Positions 52,053 to 63,324 of a stretch of 64,000 bases of DNA are shown here, one piece after another. A model generated the notes under the pieces. The model was given only the letters and a program-made list of their open reading frames with translations, was not told where the DNA came from and searched no databases. The stretch spans positions 62,001 through 126,000 of the forward strand of contig MARA01000062.1 of the NCBI GenBank assembly GCA_001792895.1. Reading direction: 5' to 3'. Both the position numbers and the translations under genes were made by a program. Source of the stretch: Lentinus brumalis. Taxonomy: Eukaryota > Basidiomycota > Agaricomycetes > Polyporales > Polyporaceae. The stretch's first letter is position 1. Every line of letters starts with the position of its first letter.

Positions 52053-52127
52053 AAGCCAAAAACAGGAATTGAACCAGTATTAGATTCTTACAAGGAATCC
52101 GTTTTAACCATTTAAACTATTTTGGCT
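52053..52127 (-). tRNA. trnT: tRNA-Thr(UGU)
   Basis: Acceptor AGCCAAA/TTTGGCT, anticodon stem GATTC/GAATC with loop CTTGTAA, T-arm GGTTCAATTCC. Confidence 0.91.
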
Positions 52128-52181
52128 AACTTACTTTTATAAATTAATTTTATAAAAATAAGAGATATGGCGGGTTAGATG

Positions 52182-52253
52182 TGCCTCAGGAGAGAATTGA
52201 ACTCACTTCTTTAATGCTTCAAATTAACGCTTTTACCATTAAGCAACTGAAGC
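52182..52253 (-). tRNA. trnF: tRNA-Phe(GAA)
   Basis: Acceptor GCTTCAG/CTGAGGC, anticodon stem TTAAT/ATTAA with loop TTGAAGC, T-arm GAGTTCAATTCTC. Confidence 0.91.
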
Positions 52254-52361
52254 TCTCATCATTTTTATTTAATTATCCTATCCTAGTAGCCTAGTTAGGA
52301 TAAGAAAAAAAATAATAAATATGAATACTTTAGGCCACCTGGCTATAATTTAATATAGTAT

Positions 52362-52433
52362 TGGAGATAGATAGACTCGAACTATCATACTTGTAATGCA
52401 ACTACAATTGATTACCAATTATCAGATATCCCC
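52362..52433 (-). tRNA. trnA: tRNA-Ala(UGC)
   Basis: Acceptor GGGGATA/TATCTCC, anticodon stem TTGTA/TACAA with loop GTTGCAT, T-arm GATAGTTCGAGTCTATC. Confidence 0.9.
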
Positions 52434-52600
52434 TTATGCCGCCAGGCTTTTTAATACTCTTTTACATTTTTATTTGATCATACTCATTTTTATAGGGGAA
52501 TGTATAATAATAGGTAAAAAGATATTTTTAATAACCTTTTACCGGGGCCCTACCCTACAGAAAAAAAAAATAAGGGAGGGGATAGCCTAAAACTCCTAAA

Positions 52601-55272
52601 TTATATATTATATAATAAAGTACTTACAGCTAAATGAAGAGAATCTAATATGACATTAGGGAAGATACCAAATAAGATAGTAGGTATTAATAAAGCTATT
52701 AATAAATTAAATTCTAATCTAGTAATATCTTGAACAGGTTTTAAATGAGGAGAATATAATCCATAAGATAATCTATTATATAAATAGATAGAATAACAAG
52801 CAGAAAATACAATACCTGTTGCACCTATTGCTGCTATTATTGGACTTTTATTCCATATACCAATTAAAGATAATTGTTCCCCTAAGAAATTTAAAGATAA
52901 AGGAATTCCAGTATTAGCTAAAGTAAATATAAAGAATAAAATAGTAAATACAGGCATAAATGTCACTAAACCTCTCATATAGTGAATAATTCTTGTACCA
53001 GTTCTTTCATAAATTACACCACCTACACAAATAAATAAAGCTGGAGAAACAAAACCGTGAGCTAAAGATAATAAAATAGCACCTTCAATACCTTGAATAG
53101 TATTAGAAAATAAACCTAATATAACTACACTCATGTGTGCTATACTTGAATAAGCTATTAGAGATTTAGTATCTTGTTGAATTATAGTAGCTAAAGATGA
53201 ATAAATTAAAGTAACTACAGCAATAGTTTGCACTAATGGTCCAAAATAATGAGAAGCATCTGGTAATAAATTAATTAAAACTCTGATATATCCGTAGGTT
53301 GCAAATTTTAAAATAGTTCCTGCTAATAAAATAGATCCTGCTAAAGGACTATCAGCATGAGCTCTATAAAGCCAACCTGTTAATGGCCATAATGGTGTTT
53401 TAACAGCAAAGGCTAAGAAGAAGGCTAACCATAAAATTTTTTGACTTTCTAAACTTATTTCATTTAATGAAATAAATTGGAAATCAGTAGAACCAACATA
53501 ACTATATATTTGAAGTATAGCTAATAACATAAATAAAGACAAAAATATTGGTAAACGAGACTAGGTCCCATGAATACTAACAATAAAAATAAGGTCCCTT
53601 AGTACCCTAGTTAAAATAATTTGTTGTATTCTTAAAAATATATAAAATATATTTAGAGTATACACTCTACTATTCACATAGTAGTTTGGAATATATCTTA
53701 ATAGTCTAAGTTGTAAAATTTATTTAAATGATCCCAATTAAATAAGGTTCTATTATTATTCATTTCGGATTTAAGTTTAATAACTTTGCTAATATTATCA
53801 GCATTAGAATATTTAAAACCAGAACGGAATAAATCAAGAATTTCTGACCAACTTGTAAAGTCTAGAAACTTTGAACCGAATAAAGGATAATTATTTAAAT
53901 AATTTATTAATAACAAATTACTTTCTAAATTTGAAGTTCGTAGTCTGTATTGAGGATGAGGTGTATTTTGTTTAAAAGTTTTAATGGGAGTTTTTAAAAA
54001 TTCTGATAACTCAGATAAAACGGAATATTGTCCCTGGCCTAATGAATTTTTTTGGCTTTGAACTATTTCAAATTTACACTCTACTTTAGGATATTTCCCA
54101 GTTGTAGTAGCTCTAACACTGAAATGACCCTCAGCTTCAATAAATCCTGATAACCAAGCATCAGAATCTAAAGGGCTAGTGCAAAAAGGTAATCTAACTA
54201 AATTTAATTCATTATTTTTCAAATTAAGAAAATTAATTAAATTATATAAACTATAAATTTTAGAAGTTCTCATATTACCATTTAACAAATTAACCATAGT
54301 AATTATTCCTTTGTTATCATTAATAATAAGATAATAAGCATTTGCTCCTTTCTGACGAACTATAGAGCCAAAACCTAAATTTTTTTGAATTATTAATGCT
54401 AAAGGTAAATCTTTCAAGGGAAAGGCTATATGAATTGAAGGATAATTTAGTTTCCCTTTAATAGACCTTTCAGATTTTGGTACATGTATACATCCATCAC
54501 CTTCGATTAATCCAGTCAAATAACTATTAAATTTAAAATTATTAGTTAAATGATTCAAATTTTCGGTTTTTTGTGATATTAAAAAACTATTACAACAGAC
54601 TATTTCTGGCGTGTATTCTCTGAGGATCTCTATTACACTATAATATAATAGATTTCCTGCTGATTGACTTTCTAATATAATATAAAGAAAGTGTTTCCAG
54701 CATATAGCCAGATTTAGAGCTGGCACTTCAAATGTTATACCAGCTAGTGTATATAAAAAGAATAATAAAGCACTTCTAATTCTATTTACACCTGAACCAT
54801 ATACTATTATAATTATAAATAATATAGGTAATACACTTTCGAAGAAAATATAGAATAAAAATAAATCTAGAACTACAAATAATGCAATTTGTAAAGTTTC
54901 TAAGATTAAAAAAGATATTAAAAAATATTTTACATTTTTATAAATATTTTTATAATTTGATAATAAGGCTATAGGTGTTATAAATGTTGTTAATAACACA
55001 TAATATAATGAAATCCCGTCTACTCCTATATTAAAATGACAGAAACTTAACTCATTAAATTCTAATATAAACTGATATTCACTTATACTTGAATCAAATT
55101 GAATCCATAGTAATATAGAGATAAATAAATTTATCAGAGATGTTGAAAGAGCTATTACTTTCATTTTTTCTTCTTTTTTGGGGTTATTTTCTGGAATTAA
55201 TAATAATAATAAAGACCCGATTAAAGGCACAATTAACAATGATATAAGCATAATATAATAAAAAAAAAACAT
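52601..55272 (-). CDS. nad4: NADH dehydrogenase subunit 4, one intron
   Basis: Complex I antiporter-like subunit. Exon 1 is 55272-54739 (or from ATG 55251, MLISLLIVPLIGSL), exon 2 53539-52601; joined at YTLAG/SLFMLLAIL they give about 483-490 residues. Signatures: GVDGISLYYVLLTTFITP, AFFLAFAVKTPLWPLTGWLYRAHADSP and YSSIAHMSVVILGLFS. The exon-T/intron-G rule holds (GGT, TTG). The intron (53540-54738) has P, Q and R (CAATCAGCAGG; CCTCAGAGAATACACG) and an ORF fused to exon 1. Confidence 0.95.
53698..54738 (-). CDS. LAGLIDADG endonuclease of the nad4 intron, fused to exon 1
   Basis: The frame continues from nad4 exon 1, translates the intron core (ESQSAGNLLYY is the Q element in protein form) and then a double LAGLIDADG protein: LTGLIEGDGCIHVPKSER and LSGFIEAEGHFSV, ending with a MNNNRTLFNWDHL-type linker. 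Intact, no TGA. The intron 3' end (53540-53697) shows pairing segments near the exon. Confidence 0.87.
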   Translation of the reverse strand: MTFEVPALNLAICWKHFLYIILESQSAGNLLYYSVIEILREYTPEIVCCNSFLISQKTENLNHLTNNFKFNSYLTGLIEGDGCIHVPKSERSIKGKLNYPSIHIAFPLKDLPLALIIQKNLGFGSIVRQKGANAYYLIINDNKGIITMVNLLNGNMRTSKIYSLYNLINFLNLKNNELNLVRLPFCTSPLDSDAWLSGFIEAEGHFSVRATTTGKYPKVECKFEIVQSQKNSLGQGQYSVLSELSEFLKTPIKTFKQNTPHPQYRLRTSNLESNLLLINYLNNYPLFGSKFLDFTSWSEILDLFRSGFKYSNADNISKVIKLKSEMNNNRTLFNWDHLNKFYNLDY

Positions 55273-55426
55273 TCATTTTTATTTAATGAATTAATAATTT
55301 TCATTTTTGAAAATTAAGTATATTTAAAGACTGAATATTCTAAAGAATAAGGAATAGTATTAATTAATAAGATTAATATTAAAAATGGGAGGGGAAGGGG
55401 AATGTAATCCTATAATTAAATTATTA

Positions 55427-55723
<297 letters not shown>

Positions 55724-56220
55724 TTAAAACACATCTTTATAAGACGTAATTAAGACTCCTTTCCATACGGAAAATATATAGGAACAAAATATTAAAAATA
55801 TAATAAATATAAGTCCTATAAAATTTCTACTTGTTATTTGTGCTATAATAAGTAAAAGGTTCAGACTATGTCATTCATCCCTATTTGTACCTTAATTTAC
55901 TAAGGGATGATTGGGCGCTAACTATATTAATGTATAAAATATAGAGTGCAAGATTATTGTTAATACTACTCACTTGCTAGTCGTTGAACGTTTTTATTCC
56001 TACACCACAAGTATTAAAAGCGAACTTAATTAAATAAAAATTATACCTGTGGAGGTATTGAAATAAACTTCGCTGCAAATTGTCCTAGAATAGTGTATTT
56101 TATGCACCCACAGTTCTAGGATGTTCTTGCAATTCACCCAATTTACTAATGGTATCTTTAATTTCTACCATAGAGGCATGAAAAATTAATCTAATTGTAC
56201 TCGTGAAAATATTTTTCCTT

Positions 56221-56259
56221 TAGCCGACCAGCCGACCTCGGGGAGGAGGGGAGGAGAAA
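56221..56259 (-). repeat. GC-rich mobile mini-element, family A, inverted copy
   Basis: Minus strand reads CTCCTCCCCTCCTCCCCGAG then GTCGGCTGGTCGGCTA; matches 11136 and 45441. It sits inside an endonuclease C-terminal domain. Confidence 0.8.
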
Positions 56260-56477
56260 GGAAGTTTGCTATCTAAATATTTAGTTAAAGTATCTTTACC
56301 CTTTTTAAAATGTTTAATGCACTCAACTGTAGGAAATACACCAATAAATTTTAGAGTTTCAGCTTCATAAACATAAACTAATTTTTGTAATTTAGCAATA
56401 GTTGTAGGAGATTTTTTAGTGCCAAACATAGGATTGTTTACTCCTTTTTTATCTCTTGTTTGCATTGAAATAAACTA

Positions 56478-56520
56478 TCCTCCCCTCCTCCCTTTTTCAA
56501 AGAAAAAGGGAAATAGGGGA
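56478..56520 (+). repeat. GC-rich mobile mini-element, family B, second site
   Basis: Same sequence and orientation as 27359-27401 (CCTCCCCTCCTCCCTTTTTC, AAAGAAAAAGGGAAATAGGG) in an unrelated gene, which argues for transposition rather than common descent of the host ORF. Confidence 0.8.
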
Positions 56521-57437
56521 ATGAGAAAAAGTTTTACCCGAGGATTTAAGCTACCTTTCCTATTTAATTTAAAAATAGAATTATGTTTAAAACCTAAAGT
56601 TGTACCTGCTGTAGGAGAAAGATTTAATTTTCTATCTAAATATTTTGTAAATAAAATATCTAAGTAAAATTGTTCTCTTTCTAATATAAACTTTTTTGAT
56701 ATTTGTTGCAATGATCCTAAATCTTCTAAAATAGCTAAGCAAAAATTATTATGCCCATATTTTCTTAAGCTGTTATATATTGGTAAATTTCTTAAAAGTA
56801 CATTTGGGTTAAAGTAACTTAGCAATCTTGTAGAACCTGTAGAAGCACTACCTATATATATTTGGCCATTTATTAAATTAGTCCACTGGTAGATAACAAC
56901 TCTTTTTCTATTATCAGTACCAATAAGATTTTTATTTAATTTAGGATAATAAACTCTCACAGGTTCATTTAAAAAGATTGGTTTTATAAAAGGGCCCAAA
57001 GGGAAAAGAGAAATAGCAGATAAAATAATATTTTCATTTGTACAAGATGTTATTTCGAACATACCAGCTAAACCTAAGAAGTGTTGAGGGAAGAATGTTA
57101 AGTTACAATTTTACCGAATTATTTCTAATTGGTTTGGACTATATTTTATATTTAGATCGGTTCTCTAAATTTCTTTCGCATAGTCTCTAAGGAATTACAA
57201 TATTTCCTGCTGATAATCCATTGTATAATCTAAATTATTTTAACCGTCAAGGACTTGAAGGTAAATTTAGCTTTAGGAACTTCCAGCATATAGAAAGATG
57301 TTTACAATAAAAAATTGGGGGCTAATTTAACATTCTAAATTCTCCTTCTATCCAAGTCTAGCTTTGTCGTGCTAGCTAAGTAAGAGAGGGGTACTTATAT
57401 AAATGATTAAACGGAATAATAAGATAAGTGTATATAC

Positions 57438-58099
57438 TTAAACAAACAAAAAAAAAAATGATGATACTACTAACGAAAGTAAACATATGAAACATATAAT
57501 TATTTCAATTGTCAAATTAAACATTGAAATATTTTTATAATAATTAATTAGTTTTCTAAACCTAGGATATTTGTTTTCATAATTACCTTTCTGAATTAAA
57601 TAATAAGATATTAAATAAAAAGAAATATTTAAAAAACAAAGTAAACCTGTAATGCTTAAAATAAAAATACCAAAAGCAAATTGATTTAAAGAACTATTAC
57701 CTGTTTCTAAGTTAGACAATATAGAAAATAAAAAAAAAGAATTAACTTTTACTGGAGCTATTAGTAGTAGTATCATCCTTCTTATCATCCTTCTTATCAT
57801 CCTTCTTATCATCCTTCGTATCGTCCTTCTTATCATCCTTCTTATCGTCCTTATTATTATTATTATTTCCACCACTCGCTGTTTTATAGGCTGTGTAAAT
57901 ACTTGCAACACCAGCACCTATAGCTGAGGCATCCTTAGCGCCTTTAATAATTCGGCCACCAATACCAGATGATAAAAATAAAACCAATCAATACTAAAAT
58001 AGATACAGTAAGTATACTATTAAAGATAGGTGAATCAAAAAGAATATAAAAATTTGAAGTTACTTCAAATAAAAAGTTATTTAAAATTGTTAACATATT
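57438..58099 (-). pseudogene. KDD-repeat membrane protein starting with a cox2-like leader, in three frames
   Basis: Minus strand, three overlapping open segments: ATG 58099 MLTILNNFLFEVTSNFYILF (one helix), then in another frame SSGIGGRIIKGAKDASAIGAG, an N-run and seven or so KDDKKDD/KDDT units, then in a third frame a two-helix end (NSFFLFSILSNLETGNSSLN; QKGNYENKYPRFRKLINYYK). The last part resembles a conserved hypothetical membrane protein of fungal mitogenomes (from memory). The 230 bases upstream are a diverged copy of the cox2 leader. Two frameshifts could mean decay, recoding or sequencing slips near T/A runs. Confidence 0.55.
57768..57855 (+). repeat. 12-bp tandem repeat coding for KDDK units
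   Basis: About seven units of ATCCTTCTTATC on the plus strand with a few substitutions (CGTATC, GTCC). On the minus strand it encodes the KDD stretch. The other minus frame gives an IRRM repeat, which I take to be a shadow. Confidence 0.85.
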
Positions 58100-58344
58100 T
58101 AAAAATTTGAGAATAAATTTTTTTTGAACTTAGTTTTTTTACTATTTTCTAAATAACGAATTGACCGTAATAAAGTTGATAGTTAATACCTTGTCACTTT
58201 GACAATCTTGATAATTTATCACTACTTAAAAATATAAAGGTATCCTAAGTTACATCTTAAAAATGGGGAAATTTTTACTGTTTACCTATCCACTAGATTC
58301 TAGCAGAATAGGTCAGCTAGGACAATTATATTATTGACCTAAGA

Positions 58345-58620
58345 TTAAATTAAATAAAAGGTTTTAAGTAATGTATTAAAAAATCGGATAAATTTAACAA
58401 AACCCTTTATTTTATGTACAATAGGAGAATTTTTAGTATTAAAGTAATAGATAATTGAACCTAATACCCAAAATACAGCTACACAAATAACTACTAAATA
58501 GAAAAAGATAGTATTGTGTAATTCAACTATTCCTGTAAATCCTGGAGCAGCACTATCTTGGAATCCTATTTGCCAAGGTTGTGGTGCATCGTTATATATT
58601 GTATTTAAAATTGATAACAT
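58345..58620 (-). pseudogene. Truncated duplicate of cox2 5' end with a new tail
   Basis: The first 70 codons match cox2 exon 1 exactly up to SPIVHK, where the inverted repeat ends (58411). A 21-residue unrelated hydrophobic/basic tail (IKGFVKFIRF...) follows. It keeps the full cox2 leader and both early membrane segments, so it could make a short membrane protein, but it lacks all copper ligands. Confidence 0.85.
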
Positions 58621-58888
58621 ATTTAAAAATTTTATAAAAAAATAATTATTTTGAACTTAGTTTATTTACTCTATTCGAATTATCGGATTGACGACATAAA
58701 AGTTAAGAGCTAATACCTTGTCACTTGGACAGTCATGAATATTTATCATTACTTAAAAAAATTAAAGGTATCCTAAGTTACATCTTAAAAATTAGTAATA
58801 TTTTACTGTCGACCTGTCCACCTGGTTTAGTGGTTAGGCCCGCTAGGTCGTTTATAGAAATGACCTAAGATTTAATTATAAAATTAAA

Positions 58889-58961
58889 AGGCGTCAAGAG
58901 GAATTGAACCTCTGAAATAAGTATTAACAGTACTCCGCAATTACCACTCTGCCATGACACC
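58889..58961 (-). tRNA. trnN: tRNA-Asn(GUU), second copy
   Basis: Exact inverted-repeat copy of trnN at 30109-30181; cloverleaf intact, so presumably functional. Confidence 0.9.
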
Positions 58962-59031
58962 ACTTACCCTGCCTCCAATCGACGTATGAGCGGAAAGGGT
59001 AATACCGCTCTATTAAATAAAAAAAAAATTA

Positions 59032-59106
59032 TACGGTAGGCGCGATTCGAACACGCTATATATCTCCTACCCAAAAGGAGCGACTAGCCAATTTGTCATC
59101 TACCGT
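59032..59106 (-). tRNA. trnP: tRNA-Pro(UGG), second copy
   Basis: Exact inverted-repeat copy of trnP at 29964-30038. Confidence 0.9.
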
Positions 59107-59646
59107 TTTATTTTTATATATATTATTTTAGTACTCTTTTATTAAATAAAATTATGAAAGGGGTACTTACATTTATTTATTTTCTGTAGCTAAGTCCATG
59201 AAAGTATTTTCTAAAATACCAATTACTGGAACAATAACTAAGAACCATCCAAAATAGAAAGCTGTAGCAATTTGACCTATTTCAACATAAGGACTATTTG
59301 GATGTTGAGATCCAATCCACATTAAAATAATAAAATCAACTACAAATAACCAGAAGGCAAATTTCATAAATGGTTTAAATTGATTTCCTCTAATTCTAGA
59401 TAAATCCGTATAAGGTAATATTAATAAGATTAATAATGATCCAAACATAGCGATTACTCCTAACCATTAAAAAAAAAATAAATATTTAAAAAAAAATAAG
59501 GTTCAAATTTAATATATAAATAATACGAGCTTTATGCTTAAATCTTAAAGACACCTCTAAAAAGATGCTTGATTAAATAATAAGAAGGCTTGTAACAAAA
59601 AGGGTATTAATTTTTATATGTTTTACAACAAAAATTAAATATTTTT

Positions 59647-60969
59647 TTATTTTAGTGAATCTACCCAATATTTTATATTTGAATCACGATATTTAATACA
59701 ATTATAGAGAGCTAGTCTCGATTCCATATCATTGCTAAAGCCAAACTGACGAGAATTTAAATTAGAATTTATAGGGAATACACATTTCCAAGCAATAATC
59801 TTTTGCTTTAACGTTCCACGTCCATATACTGCTTGAATCATATGTTCACCTGATTTATTTTCAGCTGCCTGATATTTAAACCAAGACTCCAGAACTTCAA
59901 TCCAAAATTCTTTAGATTGAGAGCGCTTATTAGAATAACTATAAATAATAAGTATAATAGTTTTAAAGCCGTATAAAGTTAAATGTGCTTTCTTAGAGAC
60001 AAGCAGTGCTACACGTGACATTAATTCAAACTGTTCAAATTTCCAATAAAAATAATGAGAATAAGGTAAAATCAAAGGAATTAACTTTTCAAACATAGAA
60101 TGAATACTTTCTACACTTAGAATAGTCATTTTCTTGATAGAATTAGTATCAACCTTTAGGCTTGAACTTAAAATTTCTTTAGTTTCTGAATCTTTTGCAT
60201 TGTTTATAATATAAACTTTAATATCAAGAGATTTAAAAAATCTCTCCAAAATATAAAAAAAATGAGCGCTATATTTATTTTTAAGCTGAGGCAAAAATAA
60301 AGTAGGTATTAGCCAAATCGAACCTTTATCCGATTTTCTGAGTCTTAAATGTAAAGTACCATCTCCTAAAATCATACCTATAATAAAAAGTATAGATACT
60401 TTATTATCATTATCTGTGTAATCAGGAATATCAATATTACTTGGACTAATACCAAATAAACTTAATTGCTCTGATAAAGATAATTTTTTTTCTGTACCGT
60501 GTGCTGAAAGACTGTAAACAATTTTGGTAGCTAGAGCGAGATTTGAAGGATCTAATCTTAATTCTTTAGAAGTTAAATGTCGAATACTACTTAATTTTTG
60601 GAAAGCAATATATTTCTCACCATAAATAAATTTAAAATATTCTGCATAAATATTAAGTATCGTATCCCAATTTTCAGAGGCTAAACGTATAACTATCTTA
60701 CCATAATTATTTTTAATTAAAGTTAAAGAACCGGTACGACCTAAAACATGCCATAATGTTAAAAAAAATTCTAAACTTTTTTGGTTTAAATTTTGATTAA
60801 GTACAAATACCGGTGAAAAATATTTATTTCTAATACGACAAGAAATGTGGCCTTCAGCCTGGAAAAAGCCATTTGCTACCAACCTAAATTCCTCCTCCTT
60901 GAAATTAGAAGGTAATTTAAAATCATCTTTACATTGTTTCAGTAAATCACGTGCAGAAGAAATAGACAA
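59647..60969 (-). CDS. Divergent LAGLIDADG protein, duplicate of the cob intron 9 ORF
   Basis: Identical at protein level to 28097-29419 (440 codons; motifs QAEGHIS and LGDGTLH). Present only because of the inverted repeat. Confidence 0.85.
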   Translation of the reverse strand: MSISSARDLLKQCKDDFKLPSNFKEEEFRLVANGFFQAEGHISCRIRNKYFSPVFVLNQNLNQKSLEFFLTLWHVLGRTGSLTLIKNNYGKIVIRLASENWDTILNIYAEYFKFIYGEKYIAFQKLSSIRHLTSKELRLDPSNLALATKIVYSLSAHGTEKKLSLSEQLSLFGISPSNIDIPDYTDNDNKVSILFIIGMILGDGTLHLRLRKSDKGSIWLIPTLFLPQLKNKYSAHFFYILERFFKSLDIKVYIINNAKDSETKEILSSSLKVDTNSIKKMTILSVESIHSMFEKLIPLILPYSHYFYWKFEQFELMSRVALLVSKKAHLTLYGFKTIILIIYSYSNKRSQSKEFWIEVLESWFKYQAAENKSGEHMIQAVYGRGTLKQKIIAWKCVFPINSNLNSRQFGFSNDMESRLALYNCIKYRDSNIKYWVDSLK

Positions 60970-61379
60970 GTTTTTAGAATCTGTAACTTCACAATTAAAA
61001 AGTAAAAACTTTTTATTTTTCTTAAAAATAAGGATAAAAATTAGAATGAGTACTACTATTTCAATATTTTCACCTAGCCTTTATTGACTATTTCTTATAT
61101 AAATTAATAATTTATATTTCTACGTATAGTCGATGAAGATATTAACTCCGCTATAGTAAACATTTAAGTAGAGCTAATGCTCTAGGAGTCTACAAAGCTA
61201 AAGAGATAGAATTAACTTGCTTGTTATTTTAAACAAATTCTTAGATTTTTACTGATAAATACAGTACTAGAATTACAAAACTTTCAAGCATATAGTAGAA
61301 TTTATACAAACCGCTAGGAAGTTCAATTTGTTAGGTATAGATCTTAAAATAGCATAGAAAGGTAAAAGATCATTTTATA

Positions 61380-62024
61380 TTAAAGTTTAATAACCCTAGG
61401 GGAAGAGTTTATTTTATATAGCATATCTTTATGCATATATTGAGAAATATTGTTTTTTAATAGCACCATGCTTTCTTCCCATATATAAATTCTTTGTCCT
61501 TTTGGATGTTTATGAATAGAACATTTTAAAGAATTTTCTCCAAACATGTTTTCTAGATTTTGTTTTAATAATAAAACATCCTCTTCTTTAAAACCATAAG
61601 TATTTAAATGTAAACATTTATTTTGGAGAGAACCATCATCCATAATCCAATAAGCTAAACCTATTCCCTATTTCCCTTTTTCTTTGAAAAAGGGAGGAGG
61701 GGAGGATGGAGTTAAAATTTGAGATATATTTGAAGGTACTATTTTTTTATTTTCCGAATTATAAAATAAATTTTTATAATCATTAAAACATGGTAAAGAT
61801 AATGTGGCAAAACTAACAGAACTATAAATTTTATTAGTTCTCTTATCTGTAAATTTTCTATTTTTAAGGTTAAAATTTTTAGATAGATAAGGTTTAAATA
61901 ACTCTAGTATATGATTAAAATAATTAAGATGTTGTAATCTTAAACTACTTTGAGCAAAAATAAATCTAGAATTACCAATTATAGATCTTTTTTGTATATG
62001 CCCATCACCTAATAATAAACCCAC
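61380..62024 (-). pseudogene. Duplicate of the broken cob intron 8 LAGLIDADG ORF
   Basis: Same two halves (62024-61668 and 61643-61380) and the same family B insertion (61665-61708) as at 27042-27686. Confidence 0.82.
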
Positions 62025-62706
62025 AATAATCTCATCTAAAGGACTTTTAATAATAATTTTTGATCTATCGACTTTACAAAGTCTCTTATTACTTTGTTTT
62101 TGTAATAAAATTGTAGAAGAAGAAAAATATTTTTTGTCTCTAGTGATTGAGTCGATGTGAAATAAACTTATAGAAGTTGTCAGATAAAAAATAGGCCCCT
62201 ATATTCTAAAATATACCCATTAGTATTAATAATGGTTGGACAATATCTTCATTCTTAAATAATTTTCAAATTTAAGGGCAATGAACTTATTTAAGAAGCT
62301 TTACGTATAATCTCTGAGGATACAATAATTGATTTCCTGCTGATAATCCATTGTTACATATTTGAAATTGTTACTCTCCGCTAGGCTAGTATTCAAATCT
62401 TTAGGAGTTTCCAACATATAGTAAAGTTAATTTTTCATAAGATTACTCTTAAGCATGGCATCTTTTTTTTACCATTCTGGTACAATAGAAGCAGGAGTTT
62501 GCATTGGGTTTGCAGGTATATAATTATCGCTATGACCTAAGAAATTAGGATAGTAGAATACCATTATACTTAATACTAAAAAGAAAAAGAAAATAGTTAC
62601 TAGATCTTTAAATGTAAAGTATGGATGCATTGAAATTCTATCTCCACTAGCACTTATACCATTAGGATTATTAGAACCGTGTGTATGAAGCTTAATTTAT
62701 TGAGGA

Positions 62707-63324
62707 TTATATATTTAATTTATATAACATACTAGGATGCATATACTCTTTAACTAATTCAATAACTAAAGGTAATTGTTTCTTAGAAATATATAAAGTG
62801 TATTGGTGCTCAATTGAACTTTTATGAATTGTTACTGAAATGGAAAAATTTTTATTTATCGCATCAACTAATAAATTTAAGTCTTCTAATTTAAATGCAT
62901 TAGTATACAATTTTAAACCACTACCTGTATAACCACCATCATCCATAATCCAATAAGCTAAACTTACTGCAGTTAAGTTTTCGGCTATATTTACAGGTAT
63001 TACTTTTTTTCCATCCATATAAAATTCATCATAAAATTTATTAAAACAAGGTAAAGAAACAGTAGCAAAACTAACATTATTTCTAGTTTTACCGGAAGAT
63101 TCATCTACCATAGAATAAATAGCTGGAGGAGATAATACAAATTGTTTATATATATTATATAAATGTAGTAAATATTCTTTATTTTTAGAACCTTGTCTAA
63201 AAATAATTCTAGAATTAGACTTATTTGAAAATCTTCTCATATATGCATCACCTAATAAATTTCCAACTAATACTTGTTTTAAATGATCGTCTAAAGTTAA
63301 TTTAGATCTTTCTAATTTACTCAT
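62707..63324 (-). CDS. LAGLIDADG endonuclease, duplicate of the cob intron 7 ORF
   Basis: Identical to 25742-26359 (205 codons, NLLGDAYM and MDDGGY motifs). Intact within the right arm of the inverted repeat. Confidence 0.87.
   Translation of the reverse strand: MSKLERSKLTLDDHLKQVLVGNLLGDAYMRRFSNKSNSRIIFRQGSKNKEYLLHLYNIYKQFVLSPPAIYSMVDESSGKTRNNVSFATVSLPCFNKFYDEFYMDGKKVIPVNIAENLTAVSLAYWIMDDGGYTGSGLKLYTNAFKLEDLNLLVDAINKNFSISVTIHKSSIEHQYTLYISKKQLPLVIELVKEYMHPSMLYKLNI

Larger units (their letters stand above)
56220..57062 (-). pseudogene. GIY-YIG endonuclease of the last cox1 intron (55709-57062), broken twice by GC elements
   Basis: Continuous with cox1 exon A. The GIY-YIG domain (VVIYQWTNLINGQIYIGSAS, about residues 50-70) and the following region are intact to 56475, where a family B element (56478-56520) ends the frame with [10 protein letters not shown]. 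The downstream part 56465-56220 (NPMFGTKKSPTTIAKLQ; VYVYEAETLKFIGVFPTVEC) is the NUMOD C-terminus and is itself cut by an inverted family A element (56221-56259). Probably inactive. Confidence 0.8.

Noticed and set aside
52396..52590. Small plus-strand ORF after trnA
   Set aside because: Overlaps the trnA gene and a low-complexity spacer; no family resemblance.
57768..57855. CRISPR-like array
   Set aside because: Direct 12-bp tandem units without spacers; coding repeat. No CRISPR array exists in the window.
57742..57917. Protein with IRRM/IRRT repeats
   Set aside because: Alternative minus-strand frame of the 12-bp tandem repeat; the KDD frame has better flanking protein sequence on its N-terminal side.
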